This document shows, in pieces, positions 45,063 through 57,259 of a stretch of DNA of 64,000 bases (positions are counted from its first letter, which is position 1; each line of letters starts with the position of its first letter). The notes beneath the pieces were generated by a model. The model had not been told where the DNA came from and did no database searches. It saw only the letters and a program-made list of their open reading frames with translations. This DNA is from Guadua angustifolia (Eukaryota; Streptophyta; Magnoliopsida; Poales; Poaceae): assembly GCA_036346375.1 (NCBI GenBank), contig CM070517.1:16781161-16845160 (forward strand). Reading direction: 5' to 3'. A program made the translations under genes and the position numbers.

Positions 45063-45250
45063 TCTTTTTTGAAAGAATAGGCAGGAGCTCTGCCAGATGC
45101 ATTAAGTAAAGGAGAGAATACAAAACAGTTCACAGAGGGAAAGGAATAAACAGGAGGTGAAACAAGCTAAAAGAAGAGAAAGAAAAACAACCCCGGAAGA
45201 AAACGGAGTCCGGCCTAGAGAAACCCCTAGGAACTACACATTGCCAATCA

Positions 45251-48200
45251 TTAGGTCTCCCCGAAAGCCACTCGTCGGTTACGGATGTCCTGAGTAATGG
45301 CGTCGGCCACCTGTTGTACCGTACGGTAGGAATTACTGAAAATCCTATTGTTCCTCTCTTTCCAGATGTTCCAAAGGCTATATGCGACCGCTCCATCGAA
45401 TTCCTTCCATCTGTGACGAGGAAGAAGCCACCGCATGCTCGTCCACCAAGTCACATTGTCAAGATGCCCCGACGGAGCCCGCGCATCGAGACCGGCCTGT
45501 ACAAATCTTAGGATCGTCCGCCAAACCTGTCTTGCGAACGGACAAAGCAGCAACATGTGGTTGGAAGTTTCAGGCTCGATGCCACAAAGAACACACATGG
45601 CGGAATGCGGCCACCCCCTGGCGGCGAGCCTGTCTGAGGTCAACAGCCTGTCCTGAACGAATAGCCACGCAAAAAACCTACACTTTCCTTCCGTAGATGC
45701 CTACCAAATCATCCTGTATGAGGGATCGGACGTGGATCCGACGAATTGTGCCCTATAAGCCGAACCTGCAGAGTGTTCCCCTGTTGGCGACCATTTCCAG
45801 CTGATGATATCACGAACTCGTGGTCATGAATCGCACTGGCAGAAGCGCGAGCCATAGCGAAAAGAACTCCTGGAGCTGCGTTGCGTTTGTGATCCGTAGG
45901 GGCGAATCCAAACGTTGTGCGATAACAAATCTTTAACTGTCCTATCCTCTTCACGATTATTCTCAGAGCACGACGGTTATCTCCGAGCGATCGCCTGAAG
46001 CCATTTGGAATCCCAAAAGTTAGCGGTTGCGCCGTCCCCTACTGAAATGGTGGTACCTGCATTGAACAAAGCACGGTCTGAGACATCGCAAGGAAGAGTG
46101 GAGCCAACCCAAGGTCTGTGATGCCCTTTCGATGCGAACCAAAGCCACCGAATTCGGAGAGCCCGTCCGAATCTGTCAATGTCTTTAATGCCCAATCCTC
46201 CTAAACTTTTTGGCCGACAAACCTTTTTCCAATTGACCAAACAATGTCTCCCATTACAATCCTGGTCGCTTTTCCACAGAAAACTACGGCGAAGCTTGTC
46301 CAAACTCTTAGTGACCCATGAGCCGAGAGGGAAAACAGTAAGGTGGTAGACCGCGAGGGATGTGAGAACCGAGTTGATAAGGATCAATCGGTCTGCCCTG
46401 GACAACAACCTCCCTTTCCAACCTGCAAGGCGACTTCGTGCTTTGTCGATAATGGGTTGTAGATCCGACCTTTTAAGCTTCGTTGGGCGGAGAGGAAGCC
46501 CAAGATATTTGCATGGGAATGAACTCAACGTGGCTGGGAAGCCCTGCAAAATTGTTGGCATGTCGATCGCCTCGCACCTGATTGGGTAGACCTCACTTTT
46601 TTGGATATTCGTATGAAGACCTATGGCTCCTCCGAAGAATATAAGGATCTCGTGGATCGCCTTGAGCTCGTGACTGATTGGTCTCATAAAGATTGCCACG
46701 TCGTCCGCGTAAAGAGAAACCCTCGTAGAAGCCCATCTCGTCGGGATGGAAGAAATGATGGACGTATCAGCCGCCTTAGCAATTAATCGCTGAAGAGGGT
46801 TCATTGCCAAAATGAAAAGCATAGGGGATAGGGGATCACCCTGCCGCAACCCCCTCTTGTGCTGAAACGAGGTACCTGGGATGCCGTTCAGGAGGATTCT
46901 AGAGGAGGAGGAAGCCAGTATCATGGATACCCACTCCCTCCAACGCGGCCCGAAGCCGAGGTGCTCCAGTAAGTCGAGAAGAAACTCCCAGCTAACCGAG
47001 TCAAAGGCCTTTGTAATGTCCAATTTGAGGAAGAGAGAGGGGATTCTTTTCTTGTGCAGCTCGGAAACCAAATTTCTTGCATAGAGGAAGTTGTCCTGAA
47101 TGGACCTTTTCTTGATGAAAGCGCTTTGGCTATGTGGCACCAGGTCCTGAAGATAAGGCGCTAGCCTAGACGCAAGCACCTTAGAGAAAATCTTTCCCGT
47201 GCTGCGGATGAGGCTGATAGGCCTATAGTGCGCAATCTGCATTGCATCCTGTCTCTTTGGCAGCAACACAATGTCTGCCGAGTTGAGAAGCCTCAAGAGT
47301 CGACCGTTCAAACCATGCAACTACTGGAATACCTGCATGAGGTCCACTTTGATGATGTCCCAACATTTCCTGTAAAAAAGACCTGAGAACCCGTCGGGGC
47401 CTGGAGCCTTTTCGGTTGGCATGGAGAAAATGTCGGGACCCGAATCTGTAGATCCGGACCCTCTGTGTATTCTGTACTAGTCCAGGATCACGCTAGTACA
47501 CACAGGATGAACAGTGTTGAAGTACCACAATCATACACAGCGGAATTAATAATAAAGTAACACAAGTTCAACAGCGGAAGCAAAAGTACGACAGTGACCT
47601 TATGGTCACCTTACATTAATTCGCCACGCAGGGCGATAAATAACAAAGTAACACAAGTTCAACAGCGGAAGCAAAAGTACGACAGTGAACCCTCGTTACG
47701 CCACGAACAACCGACGAGGCTCAACCCTAATCCTCCAGACCTTCATTAAACTCCTCCCACGCTGGTGTTGCTTCTTCTTCTGAGGTTTTTGTCGAAGCAA
47801 GAGTGAGTATACAACATACTCAACAAGTCATGCACAATGCAGTTCTATTACTACATGCACGGCTTATTCCAAGGAAAGGCTTAATGGTTATTTTGCGTGA
47901 AACAACTTTTCTTTTAACAGATAGTCTTAATTAGATTAAAAGCAGGAAAAATCATTACTATAATAATTAATTCCTCAATTCTTTTTCAAGAGTTTGGCAC
48001 ACACCCTAAGTTTGATTCATTAGTCTCGGCACCTGACCACCCATTCCGCATTTTATTTTGAAAATCTAACCCTTGATTTGTAATCCCGAGCAATGTCCAA
48101 TACATGGACACGGCTATTGAATAGATTTAACACACACACTCTGCAGAGGTCAGTACACTTTACCCACAGATCGATCGCTCACCACACGGTGATTGATTGC

Positions 48201-51200
48201 AACAAAGTCTTTGAGATACTAACACCTAACGAGTGAAGCTCTCCAGTATTGCCTTTCTAACACTTCCCTTACTCAGAACCGAAGCTTAGAACAAGCAAAT
48301 ACAGTTGGATGGGTACCAAGCCGCAGCATAGGTACGCTCCCCCATACGGTTACATTTTTGTGTAGCTATGCCCGAGGTGTCAAAGGAAAGATATCGAACC
48401 CTACTAAACTAGGTCTGCCCCATACCGATAAGTGGTTGTCTGAGAAACTCAGTTCAAAGGCTCATAAGGTGAAGTCCTTAAGCATCACGGGCAAGACATC
48501 CGCTTTATACTTCTCGGCACACAGCCTTTACAATCTCAATACATCCCGTTGCCACACAGGCCCACCTGGCACGAAGCCTTCTCGCCACTTGCCCCGGTCC
48601 AAATCATTTCCCACCCCGGTTTGCATTTATGCAACACATACCATGTCCACTTCATTGCACGAGTAGAACCACACAGGTTGCTACCCCCAATTCTATTTCA
48701 TGACATTATCGCATTATTTCAAAATGCGTTCCATAATCGTTTAATCAATATTCTTTTGCAATTTGAAAGTCATTCAGCGCATACAGCATACTAAGCAACT
48801 AGTCACGGTCTAGCCTCCCGTGTTGGCATTATTATAGCAACCAACGTAAATTAACATCCTAGGGTGACAAGGTTTTTAGGGCATAATGACAACATAATCA
48901 AGGTGGCATAAACAAGATTGGCATATTAGCTACCATACCCAATTTAATCAATGGTATTTTTAAATAACATAGCATGCAATATTTGAAACAAAGTATATTT
49001 TGAAATCTCGGCGCAAAATGATAAAAACATGACTTGCCTTCGAAAAGTAGTTGATCTTGATCAGGGACTTGCGATGGGTCTTCAAATTCTTCCCCGACAG
49101 TTCCCGTCAATTCGGAGTCTACTCGGAACAAACGTGCACACAATAAATATACTAAAACAGACAGCAAGATCATCACTAAAAATAAAATAAAAATCACCAA
49201 TAAATAGTTCACATTTTTACAAATTTTTAGGAACTGGAATCGCCCAATTCCGAGTTAAAACGCAAAAGTTATAGCATTTGCAAGTTTAAAATTTCTAACA
49301 AAGGATTACCCGAGTTAATTGATTTATTTTTCTCTGAAAATTCGGTTAAATCCTCGGCTTGACACGTGTCGACACGAGTGAGCCACGTCGCTCTCGATCG
49401 CGACCAGGGACCCTCGGTGACGTCATGTTGGCGTCGGCACACTGGCGGTCATCACACTGACAAGTGGGCCCGCCGGAACATTCTTCGGTCCACACAAGAC
49501 TCTACACGGCGCTGGACAATCGCTAGTCCACGGACACATTTTCTCCGTGGTTGGATTTAAATCCAGCGGTCGGCATATCTTTTCTTGGTTGGGCCTCACG
49601 CGACTCACGTGGCACTCTGATGTGAGGATTGAGGATCTACGGCTGCGGTTATCCGAGCGAAGCGTTGTTGCCGAGCCTGCGTGGTCTAACCCGAGCCGCA
49701 CATCCAAGATCTAACGGCCATAGTCAAATGCTAACCTTGTAGCTACGTGGACTCAACGGCGCGGCTGGATGAAGATCCAACGGTGATGGTTACCCGAGCG
49801 ATACCCTATTCACAAGCCTACGTGGCCTCACTAGAGCCAAACGATTAAGATCTAACGGCTAAGATCTACCAATACCGTTCAGCTCGATTCAAATAGGAAT
49901 ACATGTGGCTTTACCTTGGTCGTGGGATGAAGATCCGACGGCTGAAGCGAGTTGCGATGCTCCGAAGAAGAGGCGGCGGCGCTTGTCGCCGGACTTGGAG
50001 AAGATGAAGTGGTCTACGGCGTTTAGGCGTCTCCTGTCGGAAGAAGTGGCTCAACGACGCGGTGTGCACGGCGAACTTGGCGAAGGGCCTAGCTGCGGCG
50101 GAGAGTAAGGGACGTCGGCGGAAAACGAAGAAGAACCGAGAAGAGGAAGGATTCCACTCCGGCGAGCTCGAGCGCAAGCTACGGTGTACGGGAGTGCACG
50201 AGTGAGTAGGCAAAATGGGTGGAGTGAAGTGCTGCATGCAGAGGGCTATATCTCCCTCTCGGACAAGCTTCGGGTTGCGCAAATCCTCGACAAATCTTGA
50301 CCAACATCAGCGGCGGTGCCACGATCGCTCCCTCCCGATCTTGGCGCGACCGTCCCCACCGTCCGATTGCGATCCGACGGCTTAGGCGATAACGGTTTGG
50401 CTCTGCGGTGCCGCGTGGCAACATCCTAGCGCCACTTACCGAGATCCAACGACTCACGCGCTATAAGCGACGCGGCTCATCCACGACTGCTTCGATCGGG
50501 ATCGCACGGCCCGGGATTAGCGGCGCTAGGGTTTGGTGGCCGAAACACGGTGTTGGGCTCGGCCCAATCATCAGAGCTACGGCATTTTCCGACTTTTAAC
50601 AAATAAAAAACAATTCTAGAAAATCAAAGTAATTATTTAGGGCACAAAAAATACCCAAAAAATTCTAGAAAAAATCCAGAAAATATTTCAGAGCATTTAG
50701 AGCCTAAATAAAATATTTTTATTTATTTTTGATAATTACCTTTCTGAAATTTAATTATTCAAGAGAAGGATAAATTTAAATTAATTTCAATTAAATCCAA
50801 ATAAACCCCAAAAATCCACAAAATTTCAAATAACTCCAAAAATTTAAATTAAGCCAAATTTTGGGATGTTACAGAAAACCACGTCCGCAACCTCATGAAG
50901 GAGGAAAGGCTCTTCGAGAGCGTGCAATTCCTGCCGGTTTAAACCAAGAGACTCCCAGTTAAGACGGTGCGTGCGATTTTTCTTTGTACCTAGCTGCAGA
51001 AAGAAATGCCTATTGAGTTCATCATGTTTATCAGAAGAACTCTGCAGAAGACCCCTGTCAGATACAATCGCCTGTATGTGGTTCTTCCTCCTTCGAGCGT
51101 TCACCTTGATGTGAAAAAATTTTGAGTTAGCATCTCCCTCCTTGATGTGCATCATCCTGGAGCACTGCCTAAGGCGATTCCGCTTGATGGCCGCTAGGCC

Positions 51201-52300
51201 CAACAACCTGTATCGGGCTTTGGTCTGGAACTCCCTTTCGGGCCTCGAAAGTAGACGGGTTTCCTCAGCCCTATCAAGTTGGAAAATGACCTCTGCAACC
51301 ATGTGGAACTGCATGGTTATGTCTCCCAACAAAAGGCGGCTCCATGTCCTAAGAGCCTTAGCCGTTCTCGATAGTTTCGTATGCCACCTGCGCAAAGCAT
51401 CTTGCACATGAACCGGTTTGTCCCACGCCTGCTGAACCACCTGTCCGAAATTCGGCATTTTAGTCCAGAAACTCTCGAACCTGAAGCCTCGGAATCTCGC
51501 TGGGTTGCATTGACCAGAAAGAAGCAAAGGACAATGATCGGAGACCAGACTCGAGCATGCCTGAAGGTGACACCCAGGGAAGATGCTATCCCATTCGGAG
51601 GAAGCGAAGAAGCGATCAATTCGAGATTGAGTTGGGTTTTCCCTTCCATCTCTCCAAGTAAAACAACGACCGTTGAGTCTGATCTCCTTGAGCTCCAAGT
51701 CATTCAACATGCTCCGAAATGCCCCCATCAGTCTTCTGTTGAGATTGCCATTATTTTTGTCGGACGCCCGATATATCATATTGAAGTCTCCGAAAATGAG
51801 CCAACCCTCATGCATAAGAATTCGGAGATTCCAAAGCTCTTGCAAGAACGCCAGCTTAGCGCCCTCCTGGTGGGGCCCATATACACCTGTGCAAGACCAT
51901 TGGACTCCGTCATCCTTCATAGTTACTGTGGCGGATATGGAGTTGACACCTACGCGAACATCAGTCAACTGAAAATGAAGAGACGAACAGGCCAAGAGAA
52001 TTTCTCCTCTAGTCTGCTCCGCTGGAAGGAAACAAAAACTATCAGAAAATGAGTCTCACAGCAGTGCCCGGACCACCACACTGTCAATGACCTGGAGCTT
52101 TGTCTCCTGGAGGCAAATGATGGTCGCCCTGCTGTTGTAAACCATATCTCTGATGACCTCTTGCTTAGCAATGTTGTTCAACCCCCTGACATTCCAGCTT
52201 AGTATCCTTGTGTCGTGCTGAGCCATTAACCACCCTGAGGAAACACTTGCTGTCTTTCCTGCCCGGCAATAAAAGGGCCATGCGCCGAGCGGCATTCTGT
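45251..52300 (-). pseudogene. LINE ORF2 (endonuclease-reverse transcriptase), broken
   Basis: The apurinic-type endonuclease shows SWNVRGLN, CLQETK, FGDFN, QSRIDRFF and VSDHCPLLL. The coding sequence runs up to DVVF at the LTR insertion and resumes beyond it with MPTEKAPGPDGF. RT motifs are LKLDITKAFDSV, GLRQGDPLSPML and LYADDVAIF, so the catalytic YADD is intact. The C-terminal zinc-binding domain reads CVLCGIEPETSNHMLLLC. Defects: a frameshift after VVRALL near 52,050, a TAG at about 47,322, shifts between 45,977 and 45,643, and the LTR insertion. It would have copied its own RNA at nicked chromosomal sites. Confidence 0.88.
47426..50878 (-). mobile_element. Solo LTR, 3,443 bp, TSD GAAAA, inside the LINE
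   Basis: TGTCGGGACCCGAATC (47,431) to GGGATGTTACA (50,873), flanked by GAAAA at 47,426-47,430 and 50,874-50,878. Removing it rejoins the LINE reading frame region exactly (VVF-SMPTEKAPGP). Ends match the LTR at 41,520-41,981, whose PBS shows the family runs right to left here. It contains no gene; repeated GATCTAACGGCTAAGATC-like words occur near 49,700-49,870. Confidence 0.92.
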
Positions 52301-52550
52301 TTCCTTGTGTTGCCTTTGTTGCTTACACGTATTATAATACCGGCCTGTTTCCTTGATTCATTTGTTTGTTGTGTCTCCTTTTCTCCATCTTCCATGCAGT
52401 TTGGGTTTGCATTCATCGTTTCACGCCGTCTCCTCCGAGGGAAGCCCTTCGATACCACTGTAGCCAGGTAGGGTTTATGCTTGTGCTCTGCCTTTGCATG
52501 GCTAGATGATTCTTTTTTGAATGTCAATGAGATACCATCAAAGAAAAAAT

Positions 52551-53088
52551 GGTTTGAATGCCTTTGTACCTAGTACAGCCATGAAAGCTAAAGAAGAATG
52601 ATTTCTTTTTTTCAATACAAATGTTAACAGCCTCGTTTTGTTATGTTAGTTTTCTCAAGTCAAGACTAGTGGATTGATTCACCATATTTTCCCTTTTGTA
52701 ATTATAGGATTCTAATTGGTATGTACCTATGTGCTACCACTCATTGCATGTTTTTGCTTTGGTTATACATAATAGCCTATTAAAAGGAAGTAGCAAAATA
52801 CAGGTCTTTTGCGCCCTTCTGAGTTCAGGTTTTATTGAACAAGACAAGATACACCCAAATGGAACAGGATTGATCCTATCTTGCAATGCAATTTAATTTA
52901 ATTGTTTATACCTCCTTCTGTGCATTCCTGAATTCATTTATTTGATCTCTGACTGCAAGAATGTAACTGCTTTTCAGATATTAGTATGACTTATGTCAAA
53001 CATGATGCTATATAGTTTGTCTGGGATTTTTTTAAAAAATCTTTCTTCTATTTACGCCAGTCTCCTTATTGTTTCTAATGTTTTGTTG
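52551..53088. other. Intron-like AT-rich sequence
   Basis: No gene or repeat is recognised. It may be intron of the casein kinase fragment that follows. Confidence 0.35.
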
Positions 53089-53410
53089 AGGAAAATGTGA
53101 AGACAAAGTATCCTCGGTTACTGTATGAGTCAAAGTTATACAGAATACTTCAAGCAAGCAGGAAGTGATATATGTGTTTTTTTGTTTGCTTGGTTTTACT
53201 TTATCCAATCGCTTGTTTTTCAATATATGAATCAGCTGACATTTCCTTTGGTTCTATAGTTGGAATTCCAAATGTTAAGTGGTTTGGTGTAGAGGGTGAT
53301 TACAATGTTTTGGTAATAGGCTTACTAGGACCGAGCTTTCAAGATCTTTTCGGTTTTTTGTAACAGGAAGTTGCCTCAAAGAATTGTTTTGATGTTTGCT
53401 AATCCAATGG
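53089..53410 (+). pseudogene. Casein kinase 1 (CK1) fragment
   Basis: 53,091-53,150 reads ENVKTKYPRLLYESKLYRI, the segment of plant CK1-like kinases after the ATP-binding lysine. After intron sequence, 53,262-53,362 reads GIPNVKWFGVEGDYNVLV and then LLGPSFQDLF, the hinge and following helix. The usual MDLLGPSLEDLF is changed to IGLLGPSFQDLF, and a TAA follows. Catalytic HRD and DFG motifs are absent. Retained intron means genomic-DNA capture. CK1-like enzymes are Ser/Thr kinases. Confidence 0.85.
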
Positions 53411-53849
53411 TATATTACACAACTAAGGTTGAACTCATTTCCTATTTTCTTTGTTCAAATCCTACAGGGTATTGTTTCTCCATGGCGGTATTAGTTTGGT
53501 ACATCTACTCTAGCTGGGAATACTGAATGCTAAACAGCCTAGGATTGCCGTAGCCTGGAGTGTTGCTATTGATAGTTATAAAGTGGTAATTGGGTTCATC
53601 ATTGATGGCGTATAGTACCTGCAAGTTAGGCTGATATTTACTTTGTTTTGGTAAAAATGTTAGGATTTTTTGCTCTATGCTAGGCGAGATGATGATTAAC
53701 TATGGATTTCTTGTTTTTGTTAGGTAAATGTCGGTCTATAACCATTGCCAATGCTTAAGCATGCGAGGTAGTCAGCAAAATGGCTCTCACTTATCCCAAA
53801 AACCCAAACAACGAAGGTAAACATTGTAGTCTTGCATCATTTCTATAAT

Positions 53850-54155
53850 ACCGACGTTGTTCTTACTGTGACCCAAATGCTAAGGAAGCATGGTGTTGTT
53901 GCAAAATTTGTTGGCTTTTATGGTAGGTATTAATGTTAGTAGAGAGACCAAATCGTCTTGATGTAATATAGTTGTATCTTATTGATATTTTTCCTTCTTT
54001 ATCTATTCTGGTGAAGGTATGGGCAAGCTATCTTTAGCTGACAGAACCACAATCGCAAATATATCACTAGAATATGGAGCTACCACGCACTTCTTCCCTG
54101 TAGACCATGTGGCATTAGACTAACTCAAATTGGTAGGCTAAAGCGATGAAACTGC
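53850..54155 (+). pseudogene. Aconitate hydratase fragment, two exons
   Basis: The first exon, ending at 53,922 before GTAGGT, reads DVVLTVTQMLRKHGVVAKF. The second, from about 54,011, reads GMGKLSLADRTTIANISLEY, then FFPVDHVALD, a TAA, and LKL...SDET. These are consecutive parts of plant aconitase (TCA/glyoxylate cycle enzyme). The internal stop, the altered acceptor (CTG instead of CAG) and loss of all other exons show a non-functional capture. Confidence 0.88.
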
Positions 54156-54159
54156 ATGT

Positions 54160-54808
54160 TTCACTATTTCCAAACTCTTTCATTCATGCCATCATTGATA
54201 TTTTGATAGCCAAAATAAGGTTCATATAGGTATTTTGTTTCATTTTTGCTTATACTATTCTGAGTTTTATCTTGCTTAGATTTTTCCTTTTGATAGGGAG
54301 CTAGCGTTTCTTATCCTGAAATTGTATATAGACATACGCATATTTTATGTAATAGAATTAGCAAAAAAAATCACTTCTCCTGCATATTGGAATTCCCGCT
54401 TCACTGAGAATACCTCATATAATTATGTTGATACCTTTTTCTTTGAAAAAGGTACCTATCTAATCTTTGGTTTAGCTAGCATCTATGTTTTTCCCTTTTC
54501 TTATTGATCTATTTTAATATCTCTTTGCTTTCTGGTAATTTCTATATTAATTGGTCAATTTCATGTGATCAATATCATGCATTATAGAGAGAAATATCTA
54601 GGGTTTTGTGATAATGTATATATACATAAGTGGTGTGTGTTGTTATTACCAATTCCATGTCATACATATACGTAATCCAATATTCTTCCACTCAGATTAC
54701 ATGGATCTAACTTAATTAATTAAGAGCTGTTATTTGGGCTTTTATTTCTTGAATTATCAACCATTATTGCAAATCGCGTGTTGATATTTGTCACTTGCCA
54801 TTATGCAG
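54160..54808. other. AT-rich intron-like spacer between captured fragments
   Basis: No exon is recognised between the aconitase and MADS pieces. A poly-T/AT-rich segment ends in TTATGCAG, the acceptor of the MADS exon. Confidence 0.4.
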
Positions 54809-54887
54809 CTTGAAGACAGTGATAGATCGATATGGCAAAACCAAGGACGAGAAGCAGGTCATCGCAAGTCCCAACTCAGAGCTTAAG
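54809..54887 (+). pseudogene. MIKC MADS-box exon 2 (AGL17/ANR1 clade) fragment
   Basis: A 79-nt exon bounded by GCAG and GT encodes LKTVIDRYGKTKDEKQVIAS and then PNSELK. This is the exon after the MADS domain in AGL17-clade genes such as rice MADS23/27/57, and 79 nt is the usual size of that exon in MIKC genes. The MADS DNA-binding domain and K-box are absent. It abuts the next fragment within about 12 bases. Confidence 0.85.
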
Positions 54888-54899
54888 GTTTGTTCTAGA

Positions 54900-55161
54900 C
54901 AACTCGCATTATCTTGGAATAACTACGTCAAGATTGCACTAGGATCTGCAAGGGCACTAGTGTAAGGGAGGCAGATTCATCAAGTAGCCCTTTTGTTCTG
55001 GAACTGAATATGTGTTACTTTTTAGGTATCTGCACAAAACTTGCTCACCGTCTATCATCCACAGGAATTTCAAGTCATCTAACGTAGTATTGGATACTGA
55101 GTTTAACCCCCATCTCTCAGATTTTGGGTTTGCAGACCTCATTCCTAACCACAAACTCCAG
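54900..55161 (+). pseudogene. STRUBBELIG-receptor-family kinase fragment, two exons
   Basis: The first exon, to 54,961, reads LSWNNYVKIALGSARAL. The second, 55,026-55,161, reads YLHKTCSPSIIHRNFKSSNV, then NPHLSDFGFADLIPNHKLQ, ending at CAG-GTAATA. It corresponds to the catalytic and activation-loop part of SRF leucine-rich-repeat kinases. The frame is open across the intron. Extracellular, transmembrane and remaining kinase parts are missing. Confidence 0.85.
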
Positions 55162-55208
55162 GTAATAGTGTTGCACAGTGTATATATCCATTATGTTGAT
55201 AGGATAAC

Positions 55209-55682
55209 CTTCTTGTCGACGTTTGTTGTCAGCAATGATGATTATGGGGCTGGGCGCTGGATCCAAACTCGATGGTACCACAAGACACGGGATTTATACA
55301 GGTTCAGGCCCTCACAGAAGAGGTAATACCCTAGTCCTGTGCGCTGGGATTATGAGAGTCTATCTTACTACTGATGATTTGATCTGATGTTCCCCCGCTC
55401 CCTTTATATAGTGGAGGGGTGCGGTTATAAGGAAGAGTCTTGATCGGTTATAAGATGGAGATTATATCTCTATCCTTTCCTGCCGAACCTATTAACAACC
55501 GGGATTATGATCGCATCCTACCTAATCAAGGTTGGTTACTATCTTCGGGATTTCCTTGTTATGCACAGCGGTGGCAACCCATGTGATACTCATCTCCATG
55601 CAATCGGCTCGTCCCATCCCCTCTTGGGTAGTCCTCGCAGCCCGCCATGCAGATATCCGGGGTCCATGTACTCCACACTTCT
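55209..55682 (-). mobile_element. Solo LTR, 464 bp, TSD CTTCT
   Basis: TGTCGACG (55,214) to CTCCACA (55,677), with CTTCT at 55,209-55,213 and 55,678-55,682. The - strand carries CCACTATATAAAGGGAGC, a TATA box, so the LTR faces left. It sits in the intron that follows the SRF exon and is younger than that capture. Confidence 0.9.
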
Positions 55683-55749
55683 AGTCAATATGCACCTTAC
55701 GATTGCCAAACATTAAATTTTTCTCGAGTATTTTGCTACTTTGAACATA

Positions 55750-55965
55750 TCTCTACTACTTCTAATTAAGAGTTGGTGGCGGTCGTCCATTCTTCTTCAG
55801 AACATCTGATCAGTTGGATCTGGTACGAATGGCTGAGATGTCAAGATATGCTCCGCTTGATGTGTGTATGAAAGAAATTATACATTATTGTATGGCATAG
55901 GATCATTCCTACTTGTATGTATCATTTTTTTAGGATTCCGTTGCAACGCACAGGCACCCTACTAG
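55750..55965 (+). mobile_element. Short non-autonomous Helitron
   Basis: Starts TCTCTACTACTTCTAATTAA after an A and ends CGTTGCAACGCACAGG...CTAG before a T, the A/T insertion site of Helitrons. The CCGTTGCAACGCAC-type subterminal word is typical of grass Helitron 3' ends. 216 bp with no gene. Whether this 3' end also terminates a much larger element holding the upstream exon fragments is open. Confidence 0.6.
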
Positions 55966-56660
55966 TGTTATTATGTAAGACAGTTAATTATTATTTCTAT
56001 GGAACACAGTTGTTGTACAGAAAGAAATCAATCAGAACAATAGTTATTTATTTGTTTGATGTTTTTCTTTAGGCTCCAGTCATCACGAAAATTATTATTT
56101 TTAAATTATATTGTATATAAAAAAATTTTAAAAGCTTCCATACAATCCTTTTTCCACCCTCCAAATTGATATGGTATCCTATTATTATGGGTTAAGTTAT
56201 AGTGACCATATCAATTAAAATGTAGTTTCTGCCCTTTCTTCTACTAAACCAATGGTGCCCACCCACCAATAAGAATGAAGGACCTAACCAAGGATGGATC
56301 TCTTGGATCAACTTAGCACCTAACAAAGGCCACATCTCCTAGATCAGCTCAAGGACTGATAGCATCTAGGCCCTCTAATTTTTATCTCATATATAATTGT
56401 ATGGTTTTGATGTTGATGATTAAGTCAATGACCAGTAAACTATAAAGAATACTGGTTGAAGTATCGAAGAAGACATCAAAAAGGTCAAGATTAAGGATCC
56501 TTGTTACTAGTTTTGGCTTGGGAGATGATTCAAGCCAAGTAGCTAGGATTATTTAGTTTGGTCGTACTATTAAGGGGAATTGTTATGGGCTAAGATTAAT
56601 TAGATTGCTTGGAGTCAAAATCCTTTAGTCATCTTTTCTTGAATCAGTCCTTCTCCCTAA
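55966..56660. other. AT-rich spacer, nothing recognised
   Basis: Contains imperfect direct repeats (ACCTAACAAAGGCCAC / GGATCTCTTGGATCAACTTAG-like) around 56,270-56,370 and no gene. Confidence 0.4.
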
Positions 56661-57259
56661 TGAAGGATCGAGGATGCGCTTAGAGGGGGGATGAATAGGC
56701 GTTTATAAAATTAATCGCTCACTAATTCTATTCACTCTAATCAACCCCTTATGTCAACTCTTAATTAAAGATATATATGTGGAAGCGATAATCTAGGTTT
56801 TGACAATTAACGCCTAAATCAACTAGGCTCACTAGTGCACTAACTAAATTATGTCTCTACACTAGAATTGCTAAATTGAACAATCAATTAATACTAAGCA
56901 ATTCTAGTTACAATCAAGCAATTGATTAATATGCAAAGGTAAATACTTGAATGTAAAGAGACAAGAGACAACCGATGTTTTTCCGTGGTGTTCGGAGACT
57001 TGCCGGTTTCCCCTAGTCCACGTTGAGGCATTCCCAACCCCTTGGACCGGCTCCCACTTGAGCACCCGCCTCGATTTCACTAGTCGTGGTTTTTCACGCT
57101 TTCGCGTAGGCTCAACCCGAACCTTCACAAACTTCGCCGGGCTTCTCACAACCTTGAGAGCTCCCGCGCACGACGCCTACGCCGTCTAGGAGTCAGCAAC
57201 CTCCAAGAGTAACAAGCCGCTCCTTCGCTTGAACTTCACCGAGCACAACGAATGCGCTC

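Larger units (their letters stand above)
45063..52550 (-). mobile_element. LINE (L1-type non-LTR retrotransposon), interrupted
   Basis: Reading right to left: an ORF1 remnant (52,527-52,165), endonuclease (about 52,230-50,874), reverse transcriptase (47,425-45,977), a zf-RVT C-terminal domain (about 45,900-45,251), a 3' untranslated region and a short A-tail (TTTTTT on the + strand at 45,063-45,068). A 3.4-kb solo LTR splits it between endonuclease and RT. The 5' limit near 52.55 kb is approximate, and I could not match a target duplication to AGAGTACCAAATC beside the tail. Confidence 0.85.

Noticed and set aside
49905..50282. Open frames near 50 kb that resemble a short gene
   Set aside because: They lie wholly inside the 3.4-kb solo LTR, overlap on both strands and have no domain.
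53850..55161. Processed pseudogenes made by LINE machinery
   Set aside because: The aconitase and SRF pieces keep their introns, so they were copied from DNA, not from spliced RNA.
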